6,736 nucleotides of DNA from Actinomycetota bacterium (GCA_005885025.1 VAYC01000217.1:1-6736), one strand, 5' to 3'. Positions 1-6,455 are shown, counted from the stretch's first letter. The notes: generated by a model from the sequence alone, not told the origin. Numbers and translations are program-made.

Positions 1-1192
1 CCCGGGCTCCGGGAACCCCAACCGCGTCTACATCCAGGTCTCGAGCGATGGAGGAAAGACGTTCGGACCGCAGCACGTCGTGGCCGACACGATCGGCGGG
101 ATCGACTACCCCAGGCAGGTCGACTGCGTGGTGACCGTGGACCCGGTGACCGGCGCCATCTACGTGAGCTTCCTGGCCTACGGTTCGGGGCCGAGGGCTG
201 ACGTGGCGGTGGCGAAGTCCACGGACCACGGAGCGACCTTCAGTGCCGTCATCGTGAACGGACCGGAGTGCAAGAACTGCGACCATCCATGGACGGTGGC
301 CCATGGCAACGATGTCTACACGGCCTATGCCCATGCGAAGAACCACTACCTCTCTCGGTCCTCCGATGGCGGCCTCACCTGGACGGAGACCAACGTCCTG
401 CGGGCGGACATCGTGGCGTTTCCCGAAGGGGCCGTGCTCGATTCGGCGAACAACGCCTGGTTCGCGTGGGGCGACTGCAAGACCTCGAGCTGCAACGGCA
501 ACACGGCGGGCAACTACCGAGTGTCGCGGACGCTCGCCGGCACCTCGACGACCGCCTTCGCCCTGGTGGCCTCGGCCCCGGCCGGACCGAAGTGCCCCTA
601 CGCTCCCGCCTGCGGGTTCGCCTACTTCGGCATCCAGAACGACATCGCCATCGACGCGGCCGGAAACCTGTACATGGTGTGGCAGGACGGGCAGGACCAC
701 ACCAAGGCCGGGAGCCCGCCGATCGTGCAGCTCTCGCGGTGCCGTGCGGGGTCGGACTGCACGAACCCCTCAAGCTGGTCCTACGTCAGCCGGGCGGACG
801 ACAAGAACGCCCACCGCTGTGCCAGCTCGGCCTGCTACGCCCTGTTCCCTCGGATCGAGGGCGGGACCGCCAACCAGATCGGCGTCATGTGGATGGACGA
901 TCGCAACGGAGCGCCGATCGACCACATGAACGGATGGAACGTCTGGTACCGGACCTCGACCACCGGAGGGACCACGTGGACGGGACCGAGCACCCGGGTC
1001 TCGCAGTACGACCCCAGTCGTCCCGAGTCCCAGCCCAACGGCTTCAAGTTCCCGTACGGGGACTACGAGGGCATCGACCTCAGGACTGGCGGTCAGAAAA
1101 CCGCCGCCGTGATGATCTGGGGCGAGGGGACGAATTACACGGGAGGGATCGACAACCCGGGGCACGTGATCTATCGGACGCTCGCCACGTAA
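1..1192 (+). CDS. Sialidase/BNR-repeat beta-propeller protein, 5' end outside the window
   Basis: The reading frame is already open at base 2 and runs to TAA at 1190-1192, giving 396 visible residues. The first possible start, GTG at 80, lies inside the protein because clear family sequence precedes it. Three Asp-box motifs (S-x-D-x-G-x-T-F/W) are visible: SSDGGKTF (residues 14-21 from base 2), STDHGATF (73-80) and SSDGGLTW (120-127). A degenerate fourth, with Thr in place of Asp, lies near 318-326. Such motifs mark blades of sialidase-type beta-propellers. The phrases MVWQDGQD, MWMDDRNG and FPYGDYEGI are typical of bacterial exo-alpha-sialidase-like proteins. Eleven cysteines, ten in close pairs, suggest an exported, disulfide-stabilised protein, but the signal peptide would lie upstream. 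I could not identify the arginine triad and nucleophilic tyrosine of true sialidases, so glycosidase activity is unproven; a binding or structural propeller is equally possible. Confidence 0.8.
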   Translation, partial: PGSGNPNRVYIQVSSDGGKTFGPQHVVADTIGGIDYPRQVDCVVTVDPVTGAIYVSFLAYGSGPRADVAVAKSTDHGATFSAVIVNGPECKNCDHPWTVAHGNDVYTAYAHAKNHYLSRSSDGGLTWTETNVLRADIVAFPEGAVLDSANNAWFAWGDCKTSSCNGNTAGNYRVSRTLAGTSTTAFALVASAPAGPKCPYAPACGFAYFGIQNDIAIDAAGNLYMVWQDGQDHTKAGSPPIVQLSRCRAGSDCTNPSSWSYVSRADDKNAHRCASSACYALFPRIEGGTANQIGVMWMDDRNGAPIDHMNGWNVWYRTSTTGGTTWTGPSTRVSQYDPSRPESQPNGFKFPYGDYEGIDLRTGGQKTAAVMIWGEGTNYTGGIDNPGHVIYRTLAT

Positions 1193-1215
1193 CCGAACCG
1201 CCTGGGGTTTGCTGC

Positions 1216-2316
1216 TCAGCCTGGCGGGCGCACGACCTTGGCTCGCCGCTGGAACAGGCGCGGCCGCCACGCTCGAAGCGACCGGTCCGATGACCACGGG
1301 GCATATGGGGCCATGGTCAACCCCGCCAGCGCCACGAGCACCGTGTCGTAGTTCACGCGCCAGCCCGCGAAGTTCAGCCAGCAATCGTCCCGGTCCAGCT
1401 TGAGAGGGACACCGGCCCGGGCCAGCCGGTCATACGCCTCGTCGAACTCATCGCGGCCGATGGTGATCGGATCGCCCTTCTTCGGGTCGGGAGCGTAGGG
1501 GATGCCGAAGAAGTCGGCGATCCTCCGAAGCGCGAGATACCCGGCTCGGATGCAGAACTCGGCCTGGACGTTGCGAGGGACGTCGACGGTCGAGGAGACC
1601 AACGACGCCGCGTCGAGCACGGCACCGGCAGCCGTGACCCACGAGTGATCGGGTTGTGGGGAGCGGAAGAACACCAATGCGGGGAACGAGGAGTGACTCT
1701 CCTCGACCTGTACGAACCAAGTCTCCCAGTCGCGCCACACCTCCTCCAGGCGGTCGACGCGGCCGAGGACCCAGTAGCGATCGATCATCTCCACACCCGA
1801 CGGGGGGGAGCCCGCCCGGATCTCCAGCGCGGTGACGGCGTTCTCCCGCCTCGAGAACGAGGCGTAGATCGAGGGGAGGTAAGTGATCAGCATGGCCAGG
1901 AGGACCAGGCCCACGCCGGCCTCGGTGAAGGTGAGCAGGGTCGCCGGGAGGTCTGAAGGCCGCTCGAACCCAAGCGTGAGGACCGAGGACCCGGAGAGCC
2001 GGAACGCCGTGGGAACCGACCGACCCCCCAGGCCCCAGAACATCCCGGTGTAGCCGGCGACGACCAGGGTCACCCACACCCCCAGCAAGACGAGGAGGCT
2101 CACCGGCGCGTAAAGGGCCATGACGCGATCGCGGCGCTCGTAGGTCGCTCCCGGGCCGGCCCACAGCCGGAACAGATCGCGCATGCGAAGGAAGACCAGC
2201 CGGCCGAGCTTGGCCGGGACGGCCCGGGGCAGGATCACGGTCCGGACGGCAGATCCGAACGTCGCGTAGACGGCGGCAGCCCCGGCGATGAACACGACGA
2301 CCCTGGCGACGATCAT
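1216..2316 (-). CDS. Ion-channel-like membrane protein with long cytosolic tail
   Basis: The protein has 366 residues from ATG 2316-2314, which is preceded by AGGGGA (complement of 2321-2326) four bases away. An in-frame ATG at 2373 adds 19 hydrophilic residues and lacks such a site. Predicted membrane segments are about residues 4-29, 66-90 and 124-150. Between the last two, residues 107-120 read LSGSSVLTLGFERP, resembling the pore helix plus selectivity filter of two-TM potassium channels (T-x-G-Y/F-G-D), but with Glu-Arg-Pro where Gly-Asp would be. The segment after the last helix (SIYASFSRRE) leads into a roughly 210-residue soluble region rich in Trp and charged residues, without a recognised RCK or nucleotide-binding motif. 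The topology suggests a channel-related membrane protein of unknown ion and ligand; this is inference from the pore region. It is convergent with the sialidase-like gene (23 bases between stops) and divergent from the HTH gene. Confidence 0.6.
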   Translation of the reverse strand: MIVARVVVFIAGAAAVYATFGSAVRTVILPRAVPAKLGRLVFLRMRDLFRLWAGPGATYERRDRVMALYAPVSLLVLLGVWVTLVVAGYTGMFWGLGGRSVPTAFRLSGSSVLTLGFERPSDLPATLLTFTEAGVGLVLLAMLITYLPSIYASFSRRENAVTALEIRAGSPPSGVEMIDRYWVLGRVDRLEEVWRDWETWFVQVEESHSSFPALVFFRSPQPDHSWVTAAGAVLDAASLVSSTVDVPRNVQAEFCIRAGYLALRRIADFFGIPYAPDPKKGDPITIGRDEFDEAYDRLARAGVPLKLDRDDCWLNFAGWRVNYDTVLVALAGLTMAPYAPWSSDRSLRAWRPRLFQRRAKVVRPPG

Positions 2317-2320
2317 GGCT

Positions 2321-2326
2321 TCCCCT
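2321..2326 (-). promoter_or_regulatory. Ribosome binding site of the channel-like gene
   Basis: Read on the minus strand this is AGGGGA, four bases before ATG at 2316. It decides this start over the upstream in-frame ATG at 2373, where no purine-rich site is seen. Confidence 0.55.
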
Positions 2327-2477
2327 GGCGTCCGGGCCGGGCCCCCTTGCCCCTGGTGATGGAAACGGGGCATGATAATGACGCCTTCCCCGTGCCGTCG
2401 TGCGAAGGGACGGTGCGAAGCCTTTGGAACCGACTGGAGCCCCCGCCCCTACCACTGCCACGGCCGCGACCGCGACC

Positions 2478-2481
2478 GAGG
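2478..2481 (+). promoter_or_regulatory. Ribosome binding site favouring the 2487 start of the HTH gene
   Basis: GAGG lies five bases before ATG 2487. The competing GTG at 2400 has only pyrimidine-rich sequence in front of it, so this short site is the main reason for choosing the downstream start. Confidence 0.4.
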
Positions 2482-2486
2482 CGTCT

Positions 2487-3263
2487 ATGACGCCGCCCCC
2501 CCCGGTCCCGTCACCTGCCGTGGCGCCCGCGGAGCCGACCCCCAAGCCGGCTGCGGTGACCCTCAGCATTTCCGAGGCTGCCCGTGCCTGTGGCGTGAAT
2601 CGGCGAACCATCCGCCACCACCGTCAGGCCGGTGACTTCCCCGGGGCCTTCAAGGACCAGGACGGGATGTGGCGCATCCCCGTAGAGGACGTCGAGTGGG
2701 TCGGCCTCCACGCCGACCTTGGCCGTGCCTCCGAGGATCCCATCGCGGCGGGGAAGGTGGACCTCCTCCGGACCGAAGTGGCCGTCCTCCGAGAGCGCCT
2801 CCGCGCCGCCGAGCTGATAGCCCTGGAGCGGGAGAAGAGGATCGACGACCTCCGCCTGATCCTTCGGATGCTGCCTTCCCCCTCCCTTGGGGCCTCCTCG
2901 CTGGACAGGGCGGCCGGCCGGCTTGGCGCGAGGCAGGGCACGAGCCCGGCGGCGCTCACCGCAGGGAAACCGTCTCCCGAAACCGCCTCCACTCAAATGG
3001 CAGGCGGCGAGTCGGATCCGGTGCTCTGGCTCCCCGATGCACCCGAAGCTCCCTCGGCGCCCATGGAAAGGCTCGTTCGAGGCCCGGAGAACGATCGCGG
3101 ATCGATCTGGACGCCCGACGATTCGTCGGTAGCGCCGGAAGAAGCCGAAGAAGGTCTTCCCGCCGATGAACCGGCCGAACTCACACCACGGTTCTACGGT
3201 CTGCCGGTGGAGACTGGCGGCCGGCGAAAGAGCTGGCTGCCCTGGCGAAGGTCCCGGGAATAG
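2487..3263 (+). CDS. Helix-turn-helix DNA-binding protein with coiled coil (MerR/excisionase type)
   Basis: The protein has 258 residues from ATG 2487; the same frame can start at GTG 2400, adding 29 Ala/Thr/Pro-rich residues. Numbering from 2487, a Pro/Ala-rich leader (1-24) is followed by a winged HTH at about 26-74. Its core is SISEAARACGVNRRTIRHHR, with a wing containing DGMWRIPVEDVEW, as in MerR-like and excisionase-like domains. A heptad-rich coiled coil follows at about 89-129. The next 115 residues are low in predicted structure and rich in Pro, Ser and acidic residues. The end is a basic, Trp-containing tail (RRKSWLPWRRSRE). HTH plus coil proteins of this shape are common in actinobacteria, often on plasmids or integrative elements, and usually lack a known target. 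Binding DNA as a dimer through the coil is inference. The frame stops at TAG 3261-3263, just before a second coiled-coil frame with a similar coil. Confidence 0.7.
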   Translation: MTPPPPVPSPAVAPAEPTPKPAAVTLSISEAARACGVNRRTIRHHRQAGDFPGAFKDQDGMWRIPVEDVEWVGLHADLGRASEDPIAAGKVDLLRTEVAVLRERLRAAELIALEREKRIDDLRLILRMLPSPSLGASSLDRAAGRLGARQGTSPAALTAGKPSPETASTQMAGGESDPVLWLPDAPEAPSAPMERLVRGPENDRGSIWTPDDSSVAPEEAEEGLPADEPAELTPRFYGLPVETGGRRKSWLPWRRSRE

Positions 3264-3367
3264 CCAGCCCCGACCCTCCCCCGACGGCCCGGCCCAGATC
3301 TGTTGAGCACGAGCGGCTGAGAGCCGAGAACGAACGGCTGCAAGCGAAGCTGTCGGCGGCCGAGACC

Positions 3368-3754
3368 TTGGCCGCCGAGCGGGGGCAGCGAATCGAGGAC
3401 CTCGTTGCGGCGCTCCAGGGCCTACCGCAGGCTTGGATGCAGTATCTCGAGCGAACCGCCGAGCCAGAATCTGCGGATGCCGCTGCCCAGAGCGGAGGAC
3501 GTGACGCGGCCACCGTGATCGAGGTTCTGGGAGCACGTCCCCAGGAAGCATCGAGTCCGCCGATGCCGGCACCCCATTCCGCCTCAACGCCCGCACCGGT
3601 GCCTGCCGACTTGGCGGCGGCCGAAGCGGCGTGGCGGGAGGTTCGCGTGTTGCGGGACCGGCTGGAAGGAGAGCGCCTGGACAAAGAGTTGGCGCGGCTC
3701 CGAACGCGAAAGCGCGGACGCTTCCGCAGGCAAGGGCTCCGGCAGGCCAGCTGA
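3368..3754 (+). CDS. Coiled-coil protein, partial paralogue of the upstream HTH protein; start unresolved
   Basis: This frame is open from 3170 to TGA 3752-3754. The only ATG, GTG or TTG in it before the coil's end is TTG 3368, which lies in the middle of the coil and has no ribosome binding site. The coil clearly begins earlier, near 3302, with codons of normal G/C-ending type. Over 39 residues (3317-3433) it matches the coil of the preceding gene without gaps, 18 identical. After the coil come a Pro/Ala linker, a second helical stretch (ADLAAAEAAWREVRVLRDRL, about 3605-3664) and an Arg-rich tail (RTRKRGRFRRQ). No HTH domain is present. It may be the remnant of a second HTH gene that lost its front, the rear half of one gene split by a frameshift, or a small protein using a rare start (CTG 3317 or ATA 3260, the latter overlapping the upstream TAG). 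Its stop overlaps the proposed start of the FAH gene. Confidence 0.5.
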   Translation: MAAERGQRIEDLVAALQGLPQAWMQYLERTAEPESADAAAQSGGRDAATVIEVLGARPQEASSPPMPAPHSASTPAPVPADLAAAEAAWREVRVLRDRLEGERLDKELARLRTRKRGRFRRQGLRQAS

Positions 3755-4677
3755 CGTCGAGCTGGCAGCTCTCCAGCGCGGACCGTCAAGGGCGAGAGCG
3801 GGTCGGGCTCGCCGTGGGTGACGCCCTGTACGCGCTCGACCCGGGGGTGCGTTTCGTGGACCTGTTGGGCGACGAGGGTCAGCGGCTGAAGGGAGCCGGC
3901 GAGCAGGTTCGTGCGAGGCCCAACGAGGTCTTCGAGATCTCCTCCGTCCAACTGTGCGCACCGGTCCCGACCCCGCCGTCGGTCCGCGACTTCTACGCGT
4001 TCGAGCAGCACGTGCGGACGGCCCGTGAGCGACGAGGGCTGGAAATGGACCCCGATTGGTACGAGCTTCCTGTGTTCTACTTCACCAACCCTGCGGCCAT
4101 CGTGGGACCTTTCGACGATGTGGCCGTTCCACCGGGGACCGAACAGCTCGACTACGAGCTGGAGGTCGCGGCGGTGGTGGGTATGGGCGGCGCCGACCTG
4201 GATCCTGACCAAGCCGAACGCCACATCGCCGGCTTCTGCGTCATGAACGATTGGAGCGCCCGGGACATCCAGCGCCGCGAGATGCGCCTATCTCTTGGGC
4301 CGGCGAAGGGAAAGGACTTCGCCAGCACCCTGGGCCCCTTCCTGGTGACTCCGGACGAGATCGAGCCCTACCGAACGGGAAAGGCCTACGACCTCGAGAT
4401 GACCGCGGCCGTGAACGGCAAGGAGTACAGCCGAGCGTCGCTCGCAGACATCTACTGGAGCTTCGGGGAGATGCTCGCCTACGCCTCCCGCGGGACACGG
4501 GTCGTGCCGGGTGACGTGATTGGATCGGGTACCTGCGGGACCGGATGCATCCTGGAGCTGTCTCTGGTCCACGGCGAAGAAGCGTACCCGTGGCTCCGGC
4601 CGGGCGACGAGGTGGCCCTCGAGGTGGAGCACCTCGGCCGGGTGGCCAACCGTGTCGTCGAGCGGAAGACGCCATGA
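3751..4677 (+). CDS. Fumarylacetoacetate hydrolase (FAH) family protein
   Basis: The protein has 308 residues from CTG 3751. FAH-family enzymes cleave or hydrate acylpyruvate-type intermediates of aromatic catabolism in a Mg/Ca-dependent reaction. Residues equivalent to the mouse FAH site are all visible: Asp80 and His87 in RDFYAFEQH (the same seven-residue spacing as Asp126/His133), Glu136 and Glu138 in DYELE, Asp167 and Arg171 in NDWSARD, Lys188 in GKDF, and the GSGTCGTG loop leading to Glu269. An intact enzyme is therefore expected. The start is unusual. Between GTG 3631 and GTG 3814 there is no ATG, GTG or TTG. GTG 3631 would add 40 residues in which only 21 of 40 codons end in G or C, and which overlap the coil gene's coding frame; GTG 3814 would remove the first beta strand. 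CTG 3751 overlaps the previous TGA and suits family N-termini. The stop overlaps the next gene. The exact substrate cannot be read from sequence. Confidence 0.88.
   Translation: MTSSWQLSSADRQGRERVGLAVGDALYALDPGVRFVDLLGDEGQRLKGAGEQVRARPNEVFEISSVQLCAPVPTPPSVRDFYAFEQHVRTARERRGLEMDPDWYELPVFYFTNPAAIVGPFDDVAVPPGTEQLDYELEVAAVVGMGGADLDPDQAERHIAGFCVMNDWSARDIQRREMRLSLGPAKGKDFASTLGPFLVTPDEIEPYRTGKAYDLEMTAAVNGKEYSRASLADIYWSFGEMLAYASRGTRVVPGDVIGSGTCGTGCILELSLVHGEEAYPWLRPGDEVALEVEHLGRVANRVVERKTP
4664..4668 (+). promoter_or_regulatory. Ribosome binding site of the DinB-like gene
   Basis: GGAAG lies five bases before ATG 4674, inside the end of the FAH gene. It supports the ATGA-overlap start over the upstream in-frame ATG at 4545, whose extra 43 residues are Arg/Gly/Pro-rich shadow sequence. 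Confidence 0.6.
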
Positions 4678-5177
4678 GCACGGAAGGCGCCGACCTCGAT
4701 GCGTTCGTGACCCGCCTGGAATACGTGGCCATGCGGCTCCAGCGGCACGCTGCTGCTCCGACCCCGTCCGGCCTCACCGACCCCGACGAGCCCAGCGGAG
4801 AGCAATGGGACTGGGGACAGGTGTGGGCGCACCTCGGGGAGTTCATCCCGTACTGGATCTCGCAGATGCGCTTGATCATCGAGGCTCGAGGTCCGGGTCC
4901 GGTTCCCTTCGGGAGGACGAAGACGGACCCCGTGAGGGTGGACGCCATCGAGCGGGATCGGAATCGACCGAACTCCGAGCTATGGTCGCGGCTGCAAAGA
5001 CAACTCGGCGAACTTCGGAAGTTCCTCGAGGAGCTCCCAGCCGAGGCGTGGACGAAGCAGGGCGAGCATCCGACGCTCGGGGCGATGGACCTTCCGCGGA
5101 TCGTCGACGCATTCCTGGTGGGACACCTCGAGGACCACGCCACCCAGCTCGACGGACTCGCGGCGCACAACAGCTAG
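4674..5177 (+). CDS. DinB / maleylpyruvate isomerase-fold protein
   Basis: The protein has 167 residues, starting at ATG 4674 within ATGA shared with the FAH stop, so the two are almost certainly translationally coupled. The pattern is that of the DinB four-helix bundle: a first helix (about 6-25), a helix carrying His53 in WDWGQVWAHLGEF, a helix near 100-120, and a last helix carrying H-x3-H (His151 and His155 in GHLEDHATQLDGL). His53, His151 and His155 fit the metal-binding triad of this superfamily, which includes mycothiol-dependent maleylpyruvate isomerase, bacillithiol transferases and uncharacterised thiol transferases. Because it sits directly behind an FAH-family hydrolase, a thiol-dependent isomerase role in an aromatic or acylpyruvate pathway is plausible but inferred. 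Its length suits the single-domain form; the C-terminal domain found in some maleylpyruvate isomerases is absent. A general thiol-transferase role is the main alternative. Confidence 0.82.
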   Translation: MSTEGADLDAFVTRLEYVAMRLQRHAAAPTPSGLTDPDEPSGEQWDWGQVWAHLGEFIPYWISQMRLIIEARGPGPVPFGRTKTDPVRVDAIERDRNRPNSELWSRLQRQLGELRKFLEELPAEAWTKQGEHPTLGAMDLPRIVDAFLVGHLEDHATQLDGLAAHNS

Positions 5178-6364
5178 CCGCCGGGCAGCACCTCTCGCAG
5201 CGCGTGAGCCAGGCGTTCGTATTCCGCCGGGGCGTTGTAGGCCTGCGCCGATAGCCGGAGGAACCCTCGCTCCCGCCAGGGAAAGACGGCCGCCTCGATG
5301 CCGAACCGCTCGGCCAGTCTCCTCGATACATCCTTGCCCTCATCCATGGTTCGCACCGCCGTCCCTGGCAGCGCCACGATCGTCATGGCTTCGAACAAGC
5401 CCTCGTCCACCGACCACTCCGGCTTGCTGTCGATCGCTTCGCGAATCATGTCTCCACCCATCCGCGACAAGGCGCGGTTATGGGTGCGGACCCGCTCCCA
5501 CCCCAACGTGCCCATGAACTCGATGGCCGTGGGCACCGTGAGGTACGGCGTGTAGTCGTCGGTGCCGAGGTAGCCGAACGAGGAGACGAACCCTTCGGGT
5601 GCATTCCACGAGGTCACTAACGGGACGATCCGCTCCCGGTGCTCGGGGGCCACGTACAACCCAGCGGCTCCTCTCGGCGCGCAGCACCATTTGTGGAAGT
5701 TCCCCGTCCAGAAGTCGGGTGCGAGCGACCCGAGGTTCACATCGACCATCCCAGGTGCGTGAGCTCCGTCCACGAACGAGAGGACGCCGACTTCACGAAG
5801 GCGCCGCACGATGTGGCCGACAGGGAACACCATGGCCGTCGGGGAGGCGATGTGGTCGACCACGGCGATGCGGGTGCGCTCGGTGACGCCGGCCAGGAAG
5901 GCGTCGCCCAGCTCGTTCGGCCCTCCCCTGGGGAGCGGGACCGGCTGCACGACCACTTCCGCGCCAGCCAGCCCGCAGGCCCGTTCGGCGGCAAGACGAA
6001 TCGCCCCGTAGCCGTGGTCGCTGAGCAGCACTTGATCGCCCCGGCGAAGCCCGACCGAGCGCAACACGGTGTTCACGGCTGTCGTCGCGTTTGCGACGAA
6101 CACGAACCCGTCGGGGTCTGCCTCCAGGAACCCGGCGGTGGCGCGCCGAGCTTCCTCCAGGGCGTCGGGCAGCACCCACCAGAAGAATCCCGTGGGATCC
6201 GACTCCATCTTCCGTCGCCATCGGTCCTGTGCCTCGATGACCGGAACGGGCACGGCCCCGAACGAACCGTGGTTGAGGTGCGCGATGGCGGGGTCGATAG
6301 GCCACATCGCCCGGACCTGAAGCCAGTCGGGTCCCCACAGCGGATTCTGCGTTGGCGCACCCAT
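5174..6364 (-). CDS. Class V PLP-dependent enzyme, isopenicillin N epimerase-like
   Basis: The protein has 396 residues from ATG 6364-6362. The open frame extends 75 codons further up, but that part is Arg/Ser-rich and lies over the divergent gene, while family similarity begins near WGPDWLQVRAMWPIDP (residues 10-25). No strong ribosome binding site is seen before 6364; the next ATG at 6307 would cut this conserved segment. Class V aminotransferase-fold features are in order: HLNHGSFGAVP (29-39) near the substrate site, NATTAVNTVL (92-101) for phosphate binding, SDHGYGA (115-121), HIASPTA (171-177), VDGAHAPG with cofactor-binding Asp199 and His202 (198-205), and GNFHKW with Schiff-base Lys225. 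Arg370 in FLRLSAQAYN probably binds the substrate carboxylate. The fold covers epimerases, desulfurases and lyases; CefD-like architecture does not imply beta-lactam synthesis, and no such pathway is nearby. Its stop shares CTAG with the convergent DinB-like gene. Confidence 0.9.
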   Translation of the reverse strand: MGAPTQNPLWGPDWLQVRAMWPIDPAIAHLNHGSFGAVPVPVIEAQDRWRRKMESDPTGFFWWVLPDALEEARRATAGFLEADPDGFVFVANATTAVNTVLRSVGLRRGDQVLLSDHGYGAIRLAAERACGLAGAEVVVQPVPLPRGGPNELGDAFLAGVTERTRIAVVDHIASPTAMVFPVGHIVRRLREVGVLSFVDGAHAPGMVDVNLGSLAPDFWTGNFHKWCCAPRGAAGLYVAPEHRERIVPLVTSWNAPEGFVSSFGYLGTDDYTPYLTVPTAIEFMGTLGWERVRTHNRALSRMGGDMIREAIDSKPEWSVDEGLFEAMTIVALPGTAVRTMDEGKDVSRRLAERFGIEAAVFPWRERGFLRLSAQAYNAPAEYERLAHALREVLPGG

Positions 6365-6455
6365 CACGGGACCGAACGCTAACAGGGCCTCTCGGCGGCT
6401 TGTGGAAAGCTCAGCGGCGGACGAAGCTGGGCCGCCGGCGGGGAAAGGGAGGGGG
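6365..6455. promoter_or_regulatory. Divergent intergenic region between PLP enzyme and LOG-family genes
   Basis: These 91 bases separate two divergent starts and should hold both promoters. I could not identify confident -35/-10 pairs on either strand. The perfect palindrome CCGCCGGCGG at 6432-6441 is the only symmetric element noticed, and in such GC-rich DNA it may be chance. Confidence 0.3.
6444..6452 (+). promoter_or_regulatory. Ribosome binding site of the LOG-family gene
   Basis: AAAGGGAGG immediately precedes ATG 6456 with short spacing. A second purine-rich site, AGGGAG at 6462-6467, sits six bases before ATG 6474, so either start could be used; they differ by six basic residues. Confidence 0.55.

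Larger units (their letters stand above)
2317..2486. promoter_or_regulatory. Divergent control region between channel-like and HTH genes
   Basis: This stretch separates two divergently read genes and must hold promoters for at least one of them. The only AT-rich element in it is CATGATAATG at 2371-2380. On the + strand it contains GATAAT (2374-2379), one mismatch from the TATAAT consensus. On the - strand it contains TATCAT, also one mismatch away. No convincing TTGACA-type box lies 16-18 bases from either, so the -10 assignment is tentative. If the + strand box is used, transcription would begin near 2386, leaving a leader of about 100 bases before ATG 2487 or about 14 bases before GTG 2400. 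No terminator-like hairpin or clear operator was seen. Confidence 0.3.

Noticed and set aside
268..1293. 341-codon + strand frame overlapping the sialidase-like gene
   Set aside because: The translation is Arg/Gly/Pro-rich with no motifs, whereas the alternative frame carries three Asp boxes.
1448..2611. 387-codon minus strand frame overlapping the channel-like gene
   Set aside because: It is an Arg/Gly/Pro-rich shadow; the other minus frame has membrane helices and a good ribosome binding site.
3171..3263. Possible programmed -1 frameshift joining the HTH and coil frames
   Set aside because: The two frames do overlap here, but I found no X-XXY-YYZ slippery heptamer in the correct phase and no clear stimulatory hairpin, so programmed shifting is not supported.
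2511..3596. 361-codon open frame on the minus strand opposite the HTH and coil genes
   Set aside because: Low-complexity Arg/Pro/Gly-rich translation with no domain signature; the HTH and coil frames on the + strand explain the region.
3181..4224. 347-codon open frame on the minus strand across the coil gene and the FAH gene
   Set aside because: It lies opposite well-supported coding sequence, its product is Arg/Ser/Ala-rich without recognisable motifs, and such long antisense frames are expected in GC-rich DNA.
5639..6382. 247-codon + strand frame opposite the PLP enzyme gene
   Set aside because: No recognisable motifs; the minus strand carries a complete class V enzyme with its catalytic lysine.
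6415..6441. CGGCGG / CCGCCG inverted repeat that could form a hairpin before the LOG-family gene
   Set aside because: It has no U-run and is built of GC triplets that recur by chance in this DNA, so it is neither a terminator nor a convincing operator.
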